DNA from: Tomocerus qinae
Taxonomy: Eukaryota > Arthropoda > Collembola > Entomobryomorpha > Tomoceridae
Assembly (NCBI GenBank): GCA_020055645.1
Contig: CM034546.1
Location: 42,718,001-42,782,000, forward strand
DNA length: 64,000 bases
Direction: 5' to 3'
The notes beneath the pieces were generated by a model that was not told the origin of the DNA, did no database searches, and saw only the letters and a program-made list of their open reading frames with translations. Both the position numbers and the translations under genes were made by a program. Shown here one piece after another: positions 11,880 to 24,239 of the stretch; position 1 is the stretch's first letter; each line of letters opens with the position of its first letter.

Positions 11880-13669
11880 CTAAGCCCTGTTCTGTGAGTT
11901 TCCCTGATTTTCGTCCTTGGGCTGGGATTGTTCTTTCGCTTTCTTATTTTTAAGCGTCATGCAATCTTCAGTAGAGTGTCCCTTTGATTTATGATAAGTG
12001 CAATAAATTCCTGAGTTATTGTTGTTGTTTCCTTTCCCTTTTCCCTTCTTAGAAAAGCAATTTATTGCTATGTGGCCATAGCGTCCGCATTTATAGCATT
12101 GCACATTTGCGTATTTGTTATCTTTCTTTTTCACATCAGTAGATGTAGTAGCTACCGCGCTAGCCCCCACAGTTAAAGTATTTTGTAAATCCGCCACCGA
12201 TTTCTTTAATCTGTCTATTTCACTAAGCTGCTCAGCATTAGCTTCAGGCATCTCCCTACCGTAGTACTTCTTAGCGTTTTGTAGCCTACGGAGGTGGTCA
12301 ATGAATGCCTCTTGGTCGGCAAAAGTGTGAGCAAAAGTATTAATGTAGTAGGGGTATAATAGTCCCTTAATTAGATATTTTTGTCTCTTCGCCCAGGGCA
12401 TGCCAGCCTGAACGATCTCACACAATCTCAAGCAATTGTATGCGTATTTTTCGACTGGTTCGTCTGGTTTCTGTTTCAGCGATTCCAGTTCCGCCTCGGC
12501 CTTGTCGGCCTCATCTTTAGTTTTGAAAGCTGCCAAAAATGTGGCTTTTAATGTTGCCCATAGGTTAATATCCGGGACAGTTTTAACCGTCCTTAGCCAT
12601 GCTTTAGCTGTTGGCCCTAAACTTTGAGGGAATAATTCTACTTTTGAAGCATCGTCCCATTTTGCGTTTCTTGCGATGGCTTCATATGATGCAAGCCAAT
12701 CAATGGCTTCATCACTTTCCGCATCGAATGGATTGAGGGCCGTTGAAGAGCTTAATTTGAGGGCCATAATGATGGGTGATTGACTACGAGGGGGTGTTGG
12801 CGATGTGTGTGAGGTGATTTTAAAATACCTAGGTACACTTGGTCTCCGTCTGGTCGTACGACTTTTTGTAGATGGAGGAGAGTTACTCCTCGTTCTTGTA
12901 ATTGGATTTTTATGAATAGTGAAACGTAAAGGACTTTTCCTTAAAATTACTTTTGATGATTGTTCCTCTGTTTCTTTATTACTTGTTGATTCAGTTGAAT
13001 CTTCTTCGTCTACTCTATTATTTTTACCCTCTGAGCTACTTGGGGTTTCTGATCTGTATTCAGCAGATTTTTCTCTGTACTCAGTATATGAATACTTTAT
13101 ATTTTCTTCGCTTTCTTCCGAACTTTCACTTTTTCTAGTGGCTTCTAAACTCTTCGAGCGCGCTCTTGTGTTCGGATTATTATGTATCTCTCGAGTTTCT
13201 GATTGAGTACGATTTCTACTAGAGGAAGGGGTGGGGATAGGGGTTGAAGCGGATACCCTATCCTGACTCTCAAAGAAATTTCTTAAATCTTTGACTGAAG
13301 TGTTAAAAAAGACTACCTTGGGATAGATTCCTCTCTGAACTTTCGTTTGCTAGATTTGCTTCTGCTTCACCAGTACTGGTAGGTTCGTCTGAAAATGATA
13401 CGAATATATTACTACTTGTACTACTTATCTCATGAGATGTCTTTGTTTCTGTTTCTTGAGTGACAAGTCTTATCTTTCTTTTGCTTAGCTTTGGTTTGAG
13501 TGCTAGACTCTTGTGTTTTACTACTGCTTCCTTTGGTTATCTTACTTACTTGCGTTTGAGTGCTAATATGCCTGCCTTCTAAGGGCTTCGTTTGTTTGTC
13601 ACTGACCAACTCTTTCGTGAATTCTGGGGGTATCCCTTTTATACGTCTGGATTCCCTTTCACCAGACAT
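11880..13669 (-). pseudogene. gag: gag polyprotein with long Ser-rich N terminus, frame breaks in the N-terminal part
   Basis: The conserved capsid/nucleocapsid part is 12767-11880 (295 residues). It has a CCHC knuckle CYKCGRYGHIAINC and a variant second knuckle CTYHKSKGHSTEDC. The same frame is open upstream to about 13350 as a Ser/Arg/Glu-rich region, so the Met at 12767 is probably internal. A start at 13669 (MSGERESRRIKG) is preferred because the relative at 54646 begins with the same peptide. Between 13669 and 13350 the frame changes near 13450, and again near a T run at about 13305, so this copy could not make full-length Gag without correction. The gene follows the secreted six-Cys ORF by about 30 bases. 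Confidence 0.72.
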
Positions 13670-13701
13670 AAAATAGGTAAATAAAATGAAGATGTTTGTT
13701 T

Positions 13702-14046
13702 TTACCTTAGTGGTGAGTCGATGTGTGGGTGATCCCGGAGTGTAGAGCTTTTTGGTGGACAATAGATGCTTTTCTTATTTAGAATGTGTCTAGGTGCCGT
13801 TAGGGCAACCTGTATGCAATCTCCAAATGAACAGGCTTGTTCTAATATCAGGGAACCAAAAGGGATTTGGTCTGTACTGTATATGCAAGAGAATGGGATT
13901 GGTGAGTATGGCCAAAGATATCTAATAAAAATCTGTCTTCGCTCGATGCACCTAAAACATTGCTTTTCTAACTGCAAGTGCTTATCAGCGGTGATAAGTT
14001 GTATGAAAAGTAGTGTCAGCGTAAATTTAAAGTTCATCGAGTTCAT
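13702..14046 (-). CDS. Small secreted six-cysteine protein encoded 5' of gag
   Basis: A 114-residue minus-strand ORF starting at 14046. A hydrophobic N terminus (FTLTLLFIQLITA, residues 8-20) looks like a signal peptide. Six cysteines follow at residues 30, 33, 54, 72, 77 and 96. A protein at 54695-55042 in a second, divergent element has cysteines at 29, 32, 53, 71, 76 and 96, the same spacing within one residue. It also shares the blocks YSPxPxSC and LEQAC. Standard Ty3/Gypsy elements have no secreted ORF in the leader before gag. It sits between the primer-binding region and gag and ends 32 bases before the gag Met. I do not recognise the fold; function is unknown. The conserved spacing between diverged copies argues for selection on the protein. 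Confidence 0.7.
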   Translation of the reverse strand: MNSMNFKFTLTLLFIQLITADKHLQLEKQCFRCIERRQIFIRYLWPYSPIPFSCIYSTDQIPFGSLILEQACSFGDCIQVALTAPRHILNKKSIYCPPKSSTLRDHPHIDSPLR

Positions 14047-14559
14047 ATAGATGCCTTTTTAGATGTGGATCACGTAGTACTACCTACTTATGACGAATGA
14101 ATGAAAGATGATACGAGTATACTTTAAGTATATGCAAGTCAAGAGGTATGAATGAATTTTATGTACCTATGTATATTTTTACGATAATTGGACAACTAAC
14201 CAACTCGTCTATTTTGTTTGTGTGTATTGCTTATGTTAAGCAAGTACTGTGTGTATGGGGAGATTTCTACCTACCTACCGTGACTGTCTGCTGGGACAGG
14301 CCGGTTACCTCTATACAGTTTTTGTCAAGCCGAGAAGGATCTCAGAGAATGACAGAAACAACAACCAAAAAGAGAACACAGCCGAGAAGAATCTCAGAGA
14401 AGTGTCTCCTTGTAATTACCAATGTACTGATCTTCCGCGGAAAAGAACAGTACTAAGCTCAGGACTCCTGGGTTTTCCATAATCGAAACACCTGTGAAAT
14501 AGCAACGAGAAAGCTAGCATATATTTACCGGGAGCATATCCGGTGATAGAAGGACCATT
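14047..14559 (-). promoter_or_regulatory. Retrotransposon 5' leader with primer-binding site
   Basis: Non-coding leader between the 5' LTR and the first ORF. Directly inside the LTR on the minus strand, after two bases, the sequence TGGTCCTTCTATCACC begins with TGG, as expected for a tRNA 3'-end primer-binding site. The same motif (AGAAGGACCAT on the plus strand) lies just inside the LTR at 55569, which supports the assignment. The leader also holds repeated GAGAAG-ATCTCAGAGAA words near 14334-14400. Confidence 0.6.
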
Positions 14560-15299
14560 TGTTGTATGCTTTTATTTGTATCCGAAATAATAAAACATAC
14601 GGAGGTTCGTTTTCATATGCTGCGGTTTTTTATTTCTTGAAAGAGTGTACTTACAAATGTTGGGACTCGGCCGTAGTCTCCTGCTTAGTGAGCTAATCAT
14701 GTAAAGAAACCAAAAGTATTTATACTAAACTCTAAAGTAATTAAGTGTACTTGTCGCATGTAAAACAAAAAGTTGCGACATATGCAAATTACATCTTAAC
14801 CTTACTTTGCTTGCCTTGGCGTTTCTATTCAATTTACTTAACAGCACAGCACAAAGTGCGTAGTTAGCAAATTCTTATTGTACGTAGTTTCTATTTTATT
14901 ATTTATTAACTTGTATCTACCTACTTTACTTATTTATCATTATTACTGTTTAAACTAAATGTCCCAAGTCGACAAAGCACAGCGTGAGCATTATTGTCAC
15001 AGTTTGTTGACTTGTTTATGATCTTGTTTTCGTTAAGATTACAAGTTACAAATCGCTACGCAGGCTAAAAGGTAAGCACAATGTTATAAAGTGGGGTTAT
15101 ACCTACTTACATGCATTTTATACTTACGTACTTATACATTTTATACTTACGTACTACTAATGATAATAATAAATGTATTCCTCTATTTCTCTCTATTACA
15201 GATGCATTACTACTGATTATTAATATACGAATAATCGATATAGTATTAATATACGAATAATCGATATAGTATTAATATACGAATAATCGATATACGACA
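14560..15299 (-). repeat. 5' LTR of the Gypsy element (right copy)
   Basis: A 740-bp repeat, TGTTG...CGACA, matching 3417-4156. It should carry the element's promoter for minus-strand transcription. The three-copy 26-bp tandem array recurs at about 15219-15293. The flanking ATAT duplication is at 15300-15303. Confidence 0.93.
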
Positions 15300-15457
15300 A
15301 TATTATAATATTATCAGCGAAAACTATAATGTGGATCGATTCATTAAGACCTGTCAGTAATTCATGGACGTGTCTGAAAAAGAGATAAATAATTGGTTTT
15401 ATTTTTCCATCATAAAAATGTTACTATGACTATTTTTTTTAAATGCTAATAATAAAA

Positions 15458-18400
15458 TTAATAAATTGGACTTACAACAAGGTTTTTGTCGATTTGTAGA
15501 AGTGGTTGGTGAACAGCATCCCATTCTTCTTGCTTCCTTCTAAAGTAGGATAGGAAATACAGAATTGTGAAGATGTGTGCCTCCCACTTGAAATTGGGAA
15601 GGAGTTTCTCCCTGAGGCGCTGCTCAAACTCAACTAAGATTTTGTTGACTCTTTTCTGCAACTCCCGGATCATACCAACTTGGTATACCCATCTTGAAGT
15701 TTTAATTTCCTGGTCGAACAAACTGCGACTTTGCCACATTAATTCCGAAACATCTTTAAGTTGAGCCTCAAGCCAATCTTTTTGTGTCCAATCCAAATAT
15801 GGAGATTTGTCGGCATTTCCTTTGCACCCGCAGTCAGGCTCATCAACATCTTCAGACTCTTCATTGGGTTCACCTTCTTCACCGGCTGATTCCTCCTCCT
15901 CCGGAAGTTCCAAATAAAAGACTTTAATTGCATTATAGTAGTCCAGGTCTAAGGCCTTAATTTCTCCCAAATTAGGCAAAGGTTCCTGTTCATTTTTTAC
16001 TCGGGATACCAAACTTGGCAAGTTACTGTAATGCTCAGCGACTTCCTGTTGGATGTGTACATCTGCCGAAACTACTGTAGTCCAAGGAGAGACCCATTGT
16101 TGAATAACTCGCCACCTTTCACTCGATTCCACCGATTGCAGTTTCTCCAAAGCTTCATTATATTGGGTAGATAGAAGTTCCTCATCTTCATCTTTTGTCT
16201 TCATTTCGTAAGAAATCAGACTTTGGAGTAATCGGTTCCAAATTGAAGTTCGCACAGCTACGATATAATCATTGAGCTTTTCTTGCGTTTCAAATTTGTA
16301 ATTTGATCCGGATAAAGTAGCAAATAATGCTTCCTTTTGTTGTAAAGCATCAAGACATGGTACACAAGCCAATCCCGATTCTCCTTTAAGAACGCATTCG
16401 CAAGTGCCCGCCATTTTCCGGAGGGCTTTCCAAACTTTATCTAAATGGACTCTTCGAAAACCATCTCTGTGAACGTCCAGCAACTCGATTCCAGGTTCGT
16501 TCATTGCTTTCCTTCTAAGTACATCTGCAGCATCATCTTCAATTTGTTTGATTTCCTTTTTTAGCCCCTCTTCATGATTTAAGAATGCCCAATCAATTAA
16601 ATCCTTAATGGCCGATATTTTATTTTGCAAATCGAGATATTCTTGTGCTTCGGCAGAATTTTTGAACCTTAGAATGGAAGTGTTGTCACCGCAAGTAAGT
16701 TGTCCCCAAAATGACTGGGAATAGCCATACCATTCTTCAAACGTTAAGATCTTGTCTGATTCTTTCACAGCCGTCAAAATCTTTTCGTAAAGTTCAACCA
16801 CAGTTTGATTGTAAATTTTGGAAGGCTGTCTATTAACAGTTTGGTATGGGCCAATTATGCTAACTATATCGTTGTGCTTGACTCGTTTCATGATTTTGTT
16901 CATTCTTCTACCAATGCTTTCCGAAACACCGATATCCATTTCGTTTTTATCAGTGAGGTCACTTACAGCTCGTAAGGAATTAGTTAGCTCAACAATTGGG
17001 AATTCAGTTTGTAAGCTCCTATTTTTTTGTTGGTGGTGAACGAGGAAAAAGTCAGGGATGAGTTTTAATTCTGGAATAGTTGTCAATTTGGTGAATACAG
17101 TTTCTAAGACATTTGCCATATTTCCCAAGTTCCTTCCTCGAGTATTTAACAAAGTCAAGTTGCTCAAGCCGACAGTCAAAGCTATAAGTTGCTGTTCATT
17201 TCGTAAGGTCGTTTCATCTGCACCTCCGCCAATTGTGCTAATACCTTGAGTATCGAGCAATACGATGATATCTACTTTCAATTGCTGCCTTAATTCTTCC
17301 TCTAGGAAAAGGAGCTTCATGAAAATACCCTGAGTTCCTCCAGCAATAGAGACAGAAAACTTGCAACCAAACAAGGCATTGAGTAAAGTAGACTTTCCAG
17401 AAGAAATCAATCCTACGATTGAAACCACAAATATTTTTTTGGTTCTGAAATCTCCTGCCATTCCATTCAAAAAAGTGTCTTTCATCCATTCTCCCCAGAA
17501 AATATTTCCATCACCATCTCGATTGAAAATCTCAATTTCATTTCCTTTCAAAATATGGTCTGCATATCTGCCAGTAAAAACCATAGTTGGGGATACTTGA
17601 GAGCAATGATAACGACCTACTTCCCGGAAGAAATGTTCCAATCCCAAAGTTCGGTCGTCAATCCAATTCTTAACTCCTTTAACTTGGTTTTGAAGATTTC
17701 TGATTTCATCAGGAATGGGAATTTCTGCATTAACACTTGTATGAAGTTCTTCAATTAGCTGCAGAAATTCGCTTCTGGATTTCAAGGAAGATTCTTTGGA
17801 CAAAATACTCAGTTCTATTTTTACGTGTGACAAAGATCCTTCTCGTTCTACCGTGGGTAATCGTAAAACGGTCAAAAACGCTTCAATCAGTTCTTTATAG
17901 TCTTCATTTTCAGACCACATGTCCACAAATTGTGTGTTATTGTACTGCAACATTTGTCTTACTGATCTACAGGAATGTTTCTTGATCAACTGTACCAATT
18001 GTTTAGATTGGGGAGTTTCCATTGTTTGAACGCCCACAAAATTATGATTCATAGTGTCAAGGGATGGAATTGGTTGGGAATTATCGTAAGTGGCCATCAG
18101 TAAATTTTCTAGTCTTGTTGTATTTCCTGATTTTATTTCTTCGGTTGTAATAACACTTGCATTGGTGTACCCTTCAGAATCCAAATCTTCAATTGGATCC
18201 ACAAGGGCAAACAGAGTACAATCTTCGCTGTCCAAAGTATTCGTAAACTCTTGGGCCTTTTCGCTAATTCTATCCCAAGTGTCTGACATTAGAAGTACTA
18301 AAAATTGACTTCCAATTTCTTTCAGTGCGGATAAAAGTTTGTAATGCTCAGATGCATCGCCATGAAGATTAGCTAGTAATAAAACTTGATTGGAGTGATC

Positions 18401-21400
18401 CACTCGGCTATAGTAAGAATCTTCCACCTTTTTCCACAACGTATTTTTGCAATTGCTTTTAGTCAGAGTTGCGAATTCCAAATAACCATTATTAGAAATG
18501 GGTTTGTCAAGATCTGCTGATTGGGCATCGTTGATTGAAGAAAATAGATTGTTAGGGCTTGCCATTACGCTATTTAGAATAGGACTTTTTCCAATACCTT
18601 TTTTTCTATCTCCGAGCCTGACTACTACAGTTAACTTGAAAGGGTTAGAGAACAATTGGTTTTCAATTATCTTCTTGTTTCTGTCTTCTGTATGGACAAA
18701 TAGATTTTTAAGTTGGGGATAAAGAAGTTTGTGGTGGATTCCAGAATCATTAATTGATGAGTCAAAATCCGAGACTGCCAAAGGTAAAGCAGTCTTTGAG
18801 AATTGACCCATTAAAGATAGTACATGTTGAAAAACAACCGCATCGGAAGAATTTGCTAAGTAGGTCAAAATATCTCCTCGGGAAATTCTGGCTACTCGTT
18901 GCTTTTCTTTCGCCTTTCCAAACTCAATAACTCCTGGTCTATTAGTGTCGGAGACTTTGGGATATTTGATGTAGTTGTATACTTGTTTTGGTGATATTGG
19001 GTCTGGTGAAAGGAATTTGACTTGTTGAATGACATACGGAATTATTTTTGTCATTGCTGTCTCCAATTCGCGGTAGTCAATTATTGGGGATTTCAAAATA
19101 TCCTTTATCAGGTTGTAATCTTCAAGTCCCATTCTTGAAACCAATTCTTTGGCAATCGTTTTCCATTTATCAGCTACATTTAACGTACGATCTAGATCCA
19201 TTTCCTCTAAGACCATTTCTTCCAATGTTGTAATAGTCCGTGTTTCCCGTTGATTTTCAAGGAATTCCATAATTAGATCGACAGCATTTGCAATTGTTGG
19301 CAATGCCCATGGCTGTGTGAAAATCCTTCGTTCGTCATCCCAATAAGACAATGCTCCAATTTCAGAAAGAGTAGTTTTCAGCTCTGAATTGTTTTCCATG
19401 TTGTCCCTCAATATTTCTGCAAATGTCTTAGGAATAGCTTTTCTTACTGTTATAGTCTGGAAAACCTTCAGAGCATCTTCCAAGGTTTCCCAATTTTGTT
19501 TCCATTCAAATGCCAAATCTTCATCGGATACCAGCATAGGAATCAATTTCTCTTCAAATTCTACGGGCATAAATAATGGAATTATGTTTTCTGGGCATTG
19601 ATGGGCAGCGATTGCTTCGAGAACGCCTTGGCTATCCAGTCCTTTGAGCATGTAGTAAGTGAATTTTCTGTTTCCCCAAAGATCTTCGTAATTTTCAGGG
19701 TCGAATTCCAATTTACCCATCTTATTTATTGTTCTTTTTATGTAGTCTGCATCCTCGACATCGAGAAGTTGGTAGAATTTTTGATGGAGCATAAAAAGCT
19801 TGTGATCATATTGCAATTTTGCCATTAAGCTTACAGTTTGGTAGAAGTTTTTCTTCTCCAGATATTCACGGAGTTTTTTATCAGCACCTGGAAATTTTTC
19901 CAAAACCGGATCAGTCAGAACGCGCTCGATGTATAGTGCAACCGTGTCGGGAATAAGGTTTCCAATATTTTCTTCAGTAGGACTCCTTTTGGCAATTTTG
20001 TCAGAGAAAGTCATAAGATTCCTCAAACTGAAATATTTCTCGAGGGTATATTCCTTTTCGACATAAGTCGTCAGAGCTTGCATGTAACCCTTCAGTTTCA
20101 TTTCCGGTTTCGCATCCTTGTAGCTCAAAAGTTCATCTCTCAAATCAATTGGGCAGGAAGGATCTGTATGATTTATAATTACGTTGATTGCTTCAATAAC
20201 ATCGTCCAAGTTGACTGATTCGTCGCCATCCGCGTAGCTTTTTAAAACTTCTGCAATTTTCTTCCGTAAATAGTCTGCCTTTGCAAGAAGGGGATTTTCA
20301 TTCTCAAGGAATTCTTGAAGGTAGCCTGTGATGTCCATCCATACGGCAGCCTTTAAATTAGTATGGAATAAATTTGCAGCTTCGTTCCATCCCATTGTTT
20401 TCAAATTGGTCAACATTTGTGGAAATATTCTGATACAAATTGTGCCGATTGCAGACACGACTCGCATTTCTTCCCCAGAAATTAGTTCCCTATTGACGAA
20501 TAATGCATCCAGTAGTCCATTGTACTCTTTCAAATACTCTTTGATGCCCATTCTTTGCATAGGGCGGGCAAATGATCCAAGCTCCTCTATAGAATCAGTC
20601 ATACTTCCATGGTACTGACCTAGTAATTCTGCAACATGCATTCCGAAATTCCCTCGGGTCGGATAAAAACATTTCGACTTTAAATTTTCAGCTCTCAAGA
20701 GTTCAAAATCTGGGGTCTCGCTTCTTAACTGTTCTAAGAGGAGTAACATATCCAAATTATCAAGACAAACGGCAAACAGCTGATTGTTCAAGAAAGAAAA
20801 GGATATTGGAGCGTCGTGGAACTTAATTAGGTCAAAAGATCCAACAACCCAATCAACGGGGACCAGGGCGGGTTCTTTCTCCAGCTCGGAACGTAATCTT
20901 CGCATAAAAACGACCGAATCCGCAATAGACTCCAAAGCTTTTACATCCAGTACAATTTTGACACGTCCATCTTCTTTGGCAAGTTCTTCTCTAAGTGCCA
21001 AATAGGTGGGACAGATTTTCACATCTTGCAGCTCCCTACTGATTGCAACAAGGGATGGAATATCCGATATATTTTCTGTTAACGGCAGCTGAATTCCAGT
21101 CAAGGCTCCATTCACAGTCCAAAATAGTCGGGGAACGATGTCCGCCTTCCCAACAGCCAATCCTGAATCAAAATAAACAAATTATTCATAATCGGCAATT
21201 AAGGCTGCCTCGATGATACGGTTGCTTAGCGACAAGCGAAAATGAGTATTTTTACTACGGGGTACTTGGTAATAAACAAACCCAAGCTGTACAATGTGGC
21301 TTAATTTTAGATTGGCACCTTCCTCCTCGTAGTAAAAAATGGCACAGTCTAGTGGCACCGTAAGGAATGGTGTTGGAAAAATATCAAAATATATCAAAAT

Positions 21401-23522
21401 GTAGTACCTCAAAAAATAAAGCACAAAATTCTGGAGGGCTTATTGTGGCCCTATTCCTTTTAAGGTTTCATACAACAGAGAACGAGACGAGTTTATCAAA
21501 TTCACATGTATTTCTCCCACTCCAAAAACTATTTAATTTTAAAAAATTAGGGGACTTTTTGGAAAAATGGGCCACAATAAGCCCTCAGAAAATATGTGGT
21601 ACATGTTTTAAAAAATATTACAACTTTTTATTCCCCACAGGGAACTTGTTATCACTGTTCTGCGCATCGTCGAGATAGCCTTAAGACTAATATTGCAACT
21701 ATGTAAATAGCTGTTTATTGTTTTAAATTACTTAAATTACACTTACCCAAAATATTGAGTGCAAAAACGATATCATCCCCTATGTAGACACTCTCTACCG
21801 CATTGGTCTTGATATTTAATTGAAATCCAGATGAAATGGAGGGGTAAGCAATTCCTATATCTGCCCCTAGTGTTTTCAAATGTTTGCTCAAATTGTACAA
21901 ACGAAGAAATGTTCCGGTAGGGGCGTGACTGCCTTCAGTGTTGGTTTGAAGAAGGATCTTCATTCTCCTTTCGGATCCGTACCAATCTTCCATGTCAATA
22001 TCGTTGCTAAGGAAAGTGACTTGGACCTGTTCATCCACATCAGTCATATGGACTCCAACTGTTTCTTTTTTGCATGCCCGGCGAAACTCTTCAATTTTTT
22101 GGAATACATTTAGCACTCCAATTCTTTCGTCGAAAGTTACGAGGACGTCTCTAAGAATTGTGTCATCGAAATCCTCCTCTTTTCCATTTTTCTTGTATGC
22201 CTCCCAAGCGAAATCAGCAGCGATTTGGATTGTTTTAGAAGCTGTGGCCAATTCAGCTTCCCAAGCAGATATTTCCATGGTCACCGGGTTGTCTAAATCT
22301 TTAAGCATAGTTAATGTCCTTGGTTCCCGTTCGTAAATTTTTCTTTTGATGAATTCTTTTGATTGGTAGTCCTTCAGGGATGCCAGGACCACGATGAATG
22401 AGTTCAAAAGTGAGGTTTCTACACTTCGGAACGTTTTACGGATTTTCGTCGCCAACTCAATTACCTGATCAATGGGCACCAATTTATACCTGAGAGGTAC
22501 ACCTTTGACAATTGGCAACATTGGATAATGTGCCTCTTCCTCAATTGCCGCTGGCAACCCCTTAATGCACTCAATCATGTCTGCTACTGTATTCGGTTGC
22601 ATCTTAAATGGAGGTTTTGAATACACAGTAATTCTTGTGTCTTGGTGGTGGGCCAAAGATTTCTTGTTGAACTCCACCGCCGCCTGGGCATCTATTGTAA
22701 TCTCGGGGCTTGTTATACCCATGTAAAATTGCAGACTGCCATTAATTGTTAGATTGTCATCTTCGTCATCTTTTTTGTCGTAGATATTGGCAATTGCCTC
22801 CCCACCCATCACAACTTCTGTACAGATGTGAGTGGCGTTCAATTTTCCTACGAAGCAAAAAAATATTATTTTGAGCTGTTACAGTATTCTATTTCACATA
22901 GAATATACGGGAAAAACCCTTGCATTGCATAATTATTTTATTATTGTTTTTACAAACCTGTATTGAGTTGTGCACGGACATTTTCATTTACGATGTGGTC
23001 ATCTCCCTCAATAGCTGATGGTTGCAATTGGACAGTAAACAGTTCGTTTCGGTAAGTGCATTTGATTTCTTGGTCGTAAAAATTACGATGCTTTAGAGAA
23101 TCGTACATTGCAGTTCCACTAATGTTCAGGTTAATAGAATCTGAAAGTGCCATGGAAATTGACAGGCTAGCTTCAACTTTTAGAGAGTCCAATAAGTCCA
23201 TCGTGTCGCTGATGAGGTCAAATTTATATTCCATGTGTTTTCTAGGATGAGCAATCAAATGGTTTTCTGTCAAGCGATTGTAGTGAATCAAACAGGCCCC
23301 AACTGGACTCATTGCTTTGATGTCGAACAAATCTCCGATGCCAAATACCCCGTTTTCCAACAGGGGCATCGTGAACATTTTATTTTCCATCCAGTCTTCA
23401 TAGACTAGTGTTGTTGGTGGCCCTTCGAAATTTCCAAACCATTTCTTCCGAATTTGTTCACGCGTTTCCCTGTAAGTGTCCCATGTTCCGCCTTCAAGTT
23501 TTTTAACTCGCTCAACAACCAT
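15458..23522 (-). CDS. SNTX-like/VLIG-type very large GTPase
   Basis: Three coding exons on the minus strand: 23522-22958, 22847-21747 and 21162-15458. Their summed length is a multiple of three (2456 residues), with consensus splice sites in matching phase 1. Residues 1 to about 420 resemble the N-terminal MACPF-like part of the stonustoxin/SNTX family (including NATHICTEVVMGGEA and the MQPNTVADMIECIKGLP block followed by a helical segment). The C-terminal half is a VLIG-type GTPase: P-loop GLISSGKSTLLN near residue 1811, a switch threonine in GGTQGIF, DTQG near 1859, and VHHQQKN in the G4 position. A degenerate P-loop (GDRKKGIGKS, near 1413) suggests an upstream pseudo-GTPase domain. Such GTPases are cytosolic and interferon-induced in vertebrates; the role here is inferred. 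The open frame is undamaged. The stop overlaps a good donor (GTT|GTAAGT at about 15477), so further 3' exons may exist or may have been separated by the adjacent retrotransposon. Confidence 0.8.
21163..21746 (-). other. Intron 2 of the SNTX/VLIG gene, with an unexplained ORF
   Basis: This 584-nt intron has a GTAAGT donor and TTGATTCAG acceptor in matching phase. It contains an 80-residue minus-strand frame (21424-21182) without recognisable domain or good splice signals of its own. It may be chance or a decayed exon. Confidence 0.5.
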
Positions 23523-24061
23523 TTTGATTGACGATACTAAAAAAGTAATACATGACCAAACCAATTTTATTTATTTCCCTTGAAAGGTTATGACATATTT
23601 CTGAACGAATAATAACGTAAATTTATTTTAAGCGTATCTGAAAAACTTTGTTGAACTTAGAATTTGATTAAACCAAATATTTTTGTTATTATGGATTGCT
23701 TCAGATTACTTTTAAGCAATAACTTATATTTTGATAAACTTCCAAATAATTTTGAAACAAATTTTTTTTGAAAAATAAACAAAGCTCCAATATTACTTTT
23801 ATGACATCGAAATATCTACCATACTAATACATTATATTTTAGTGCAATATAAGTACAAAATTTGAATTAAAGTAGATTTTGAAATTGAAATGGGATTCGG
23901 AGAATGGCTATGACTAGTTCAAAAATTAGAATAAATATTCGCAAAGTTTGGATAAATTTTAATGAATTAAAACAAAATTAATGATCACAAGATATAAAAG
24001 AAACGTAAAATTTCCACATGCAGAGGAAGAAATTCATAAAATATTTATTATATTCTTACCT

Positions 24062-24224
24062 TCGGTCTGACGTTATTTCGGAAAGGTTTAATATTCCGGT
24101 CGCTTCTAAGTTTGTAGTGTATAGTGTTTGTAGACTGTTGAAAACAATTGTAAACAAGTTTTTTGTTTGTAATTGAACGAAAGTTAGATAACTTTATTGT
24201 GCGATGAAACCGTTCTTTTATATG
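24062..24224 (-). promoter_or_regulatory. TATA box and 5' UTR exon of the SNTX/VLIG gene
   Basis: On the minus strand a TATA-like CATATAAAAGAACG lies at 24224-24212. About 160 bases downstream a consensus donor (GACCGAAG|GTAAGAA, about 24062) could join to the acceptor TTTTTTAG at 23537, 15 bases before the chosen start codon at 23522. This gives a short non-coding first exon and explains why the open frame upstream of that Met is not needed. Confidence 0.5.
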
Positions 24225-24239
24225 TTTCGGAAAGAAGTT

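Larger units (their letters stand above)
3417..15299 (-). mobile_element. Env-bearing Ty3/Gypsy (errantivirus-like) LTR retrotransposon, 11.9 kb
   Basis: Two 740-bp direct repeats (3417-4156 and 14560-15299) begin TGTTG and end CGACA, with a 4-bp duplication ATAT on both sides (3413-3416 and 15300-15303). All ORFs run on the minus strand in the order secreted six-Cys ORF, gag, pol (protease, reverse transcriptase, RNase H, integrase), accessory ORF, env. The domain order RT-RNase H-integrase identifies Ty3/Gypsy, and the third gene with furin site and fusion peptide resembles the errantivirus lineage. Only one difference was seen between the two LTRs (G at 3924, A at 15067), so insertion looks recent. 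Nevertheless gag, pol, the accessory ORF and env are each interrupted. It sits immediately 3' of the VLIG-like gene. Confidence 0.93.

Noticed and set aside
21182..21424. An 80-residue ORF inside intron 2 of the SNTX/VLIG gene
   Set aside because: The flanking exons join in perfect phase without it, and it lacks good splice sites.
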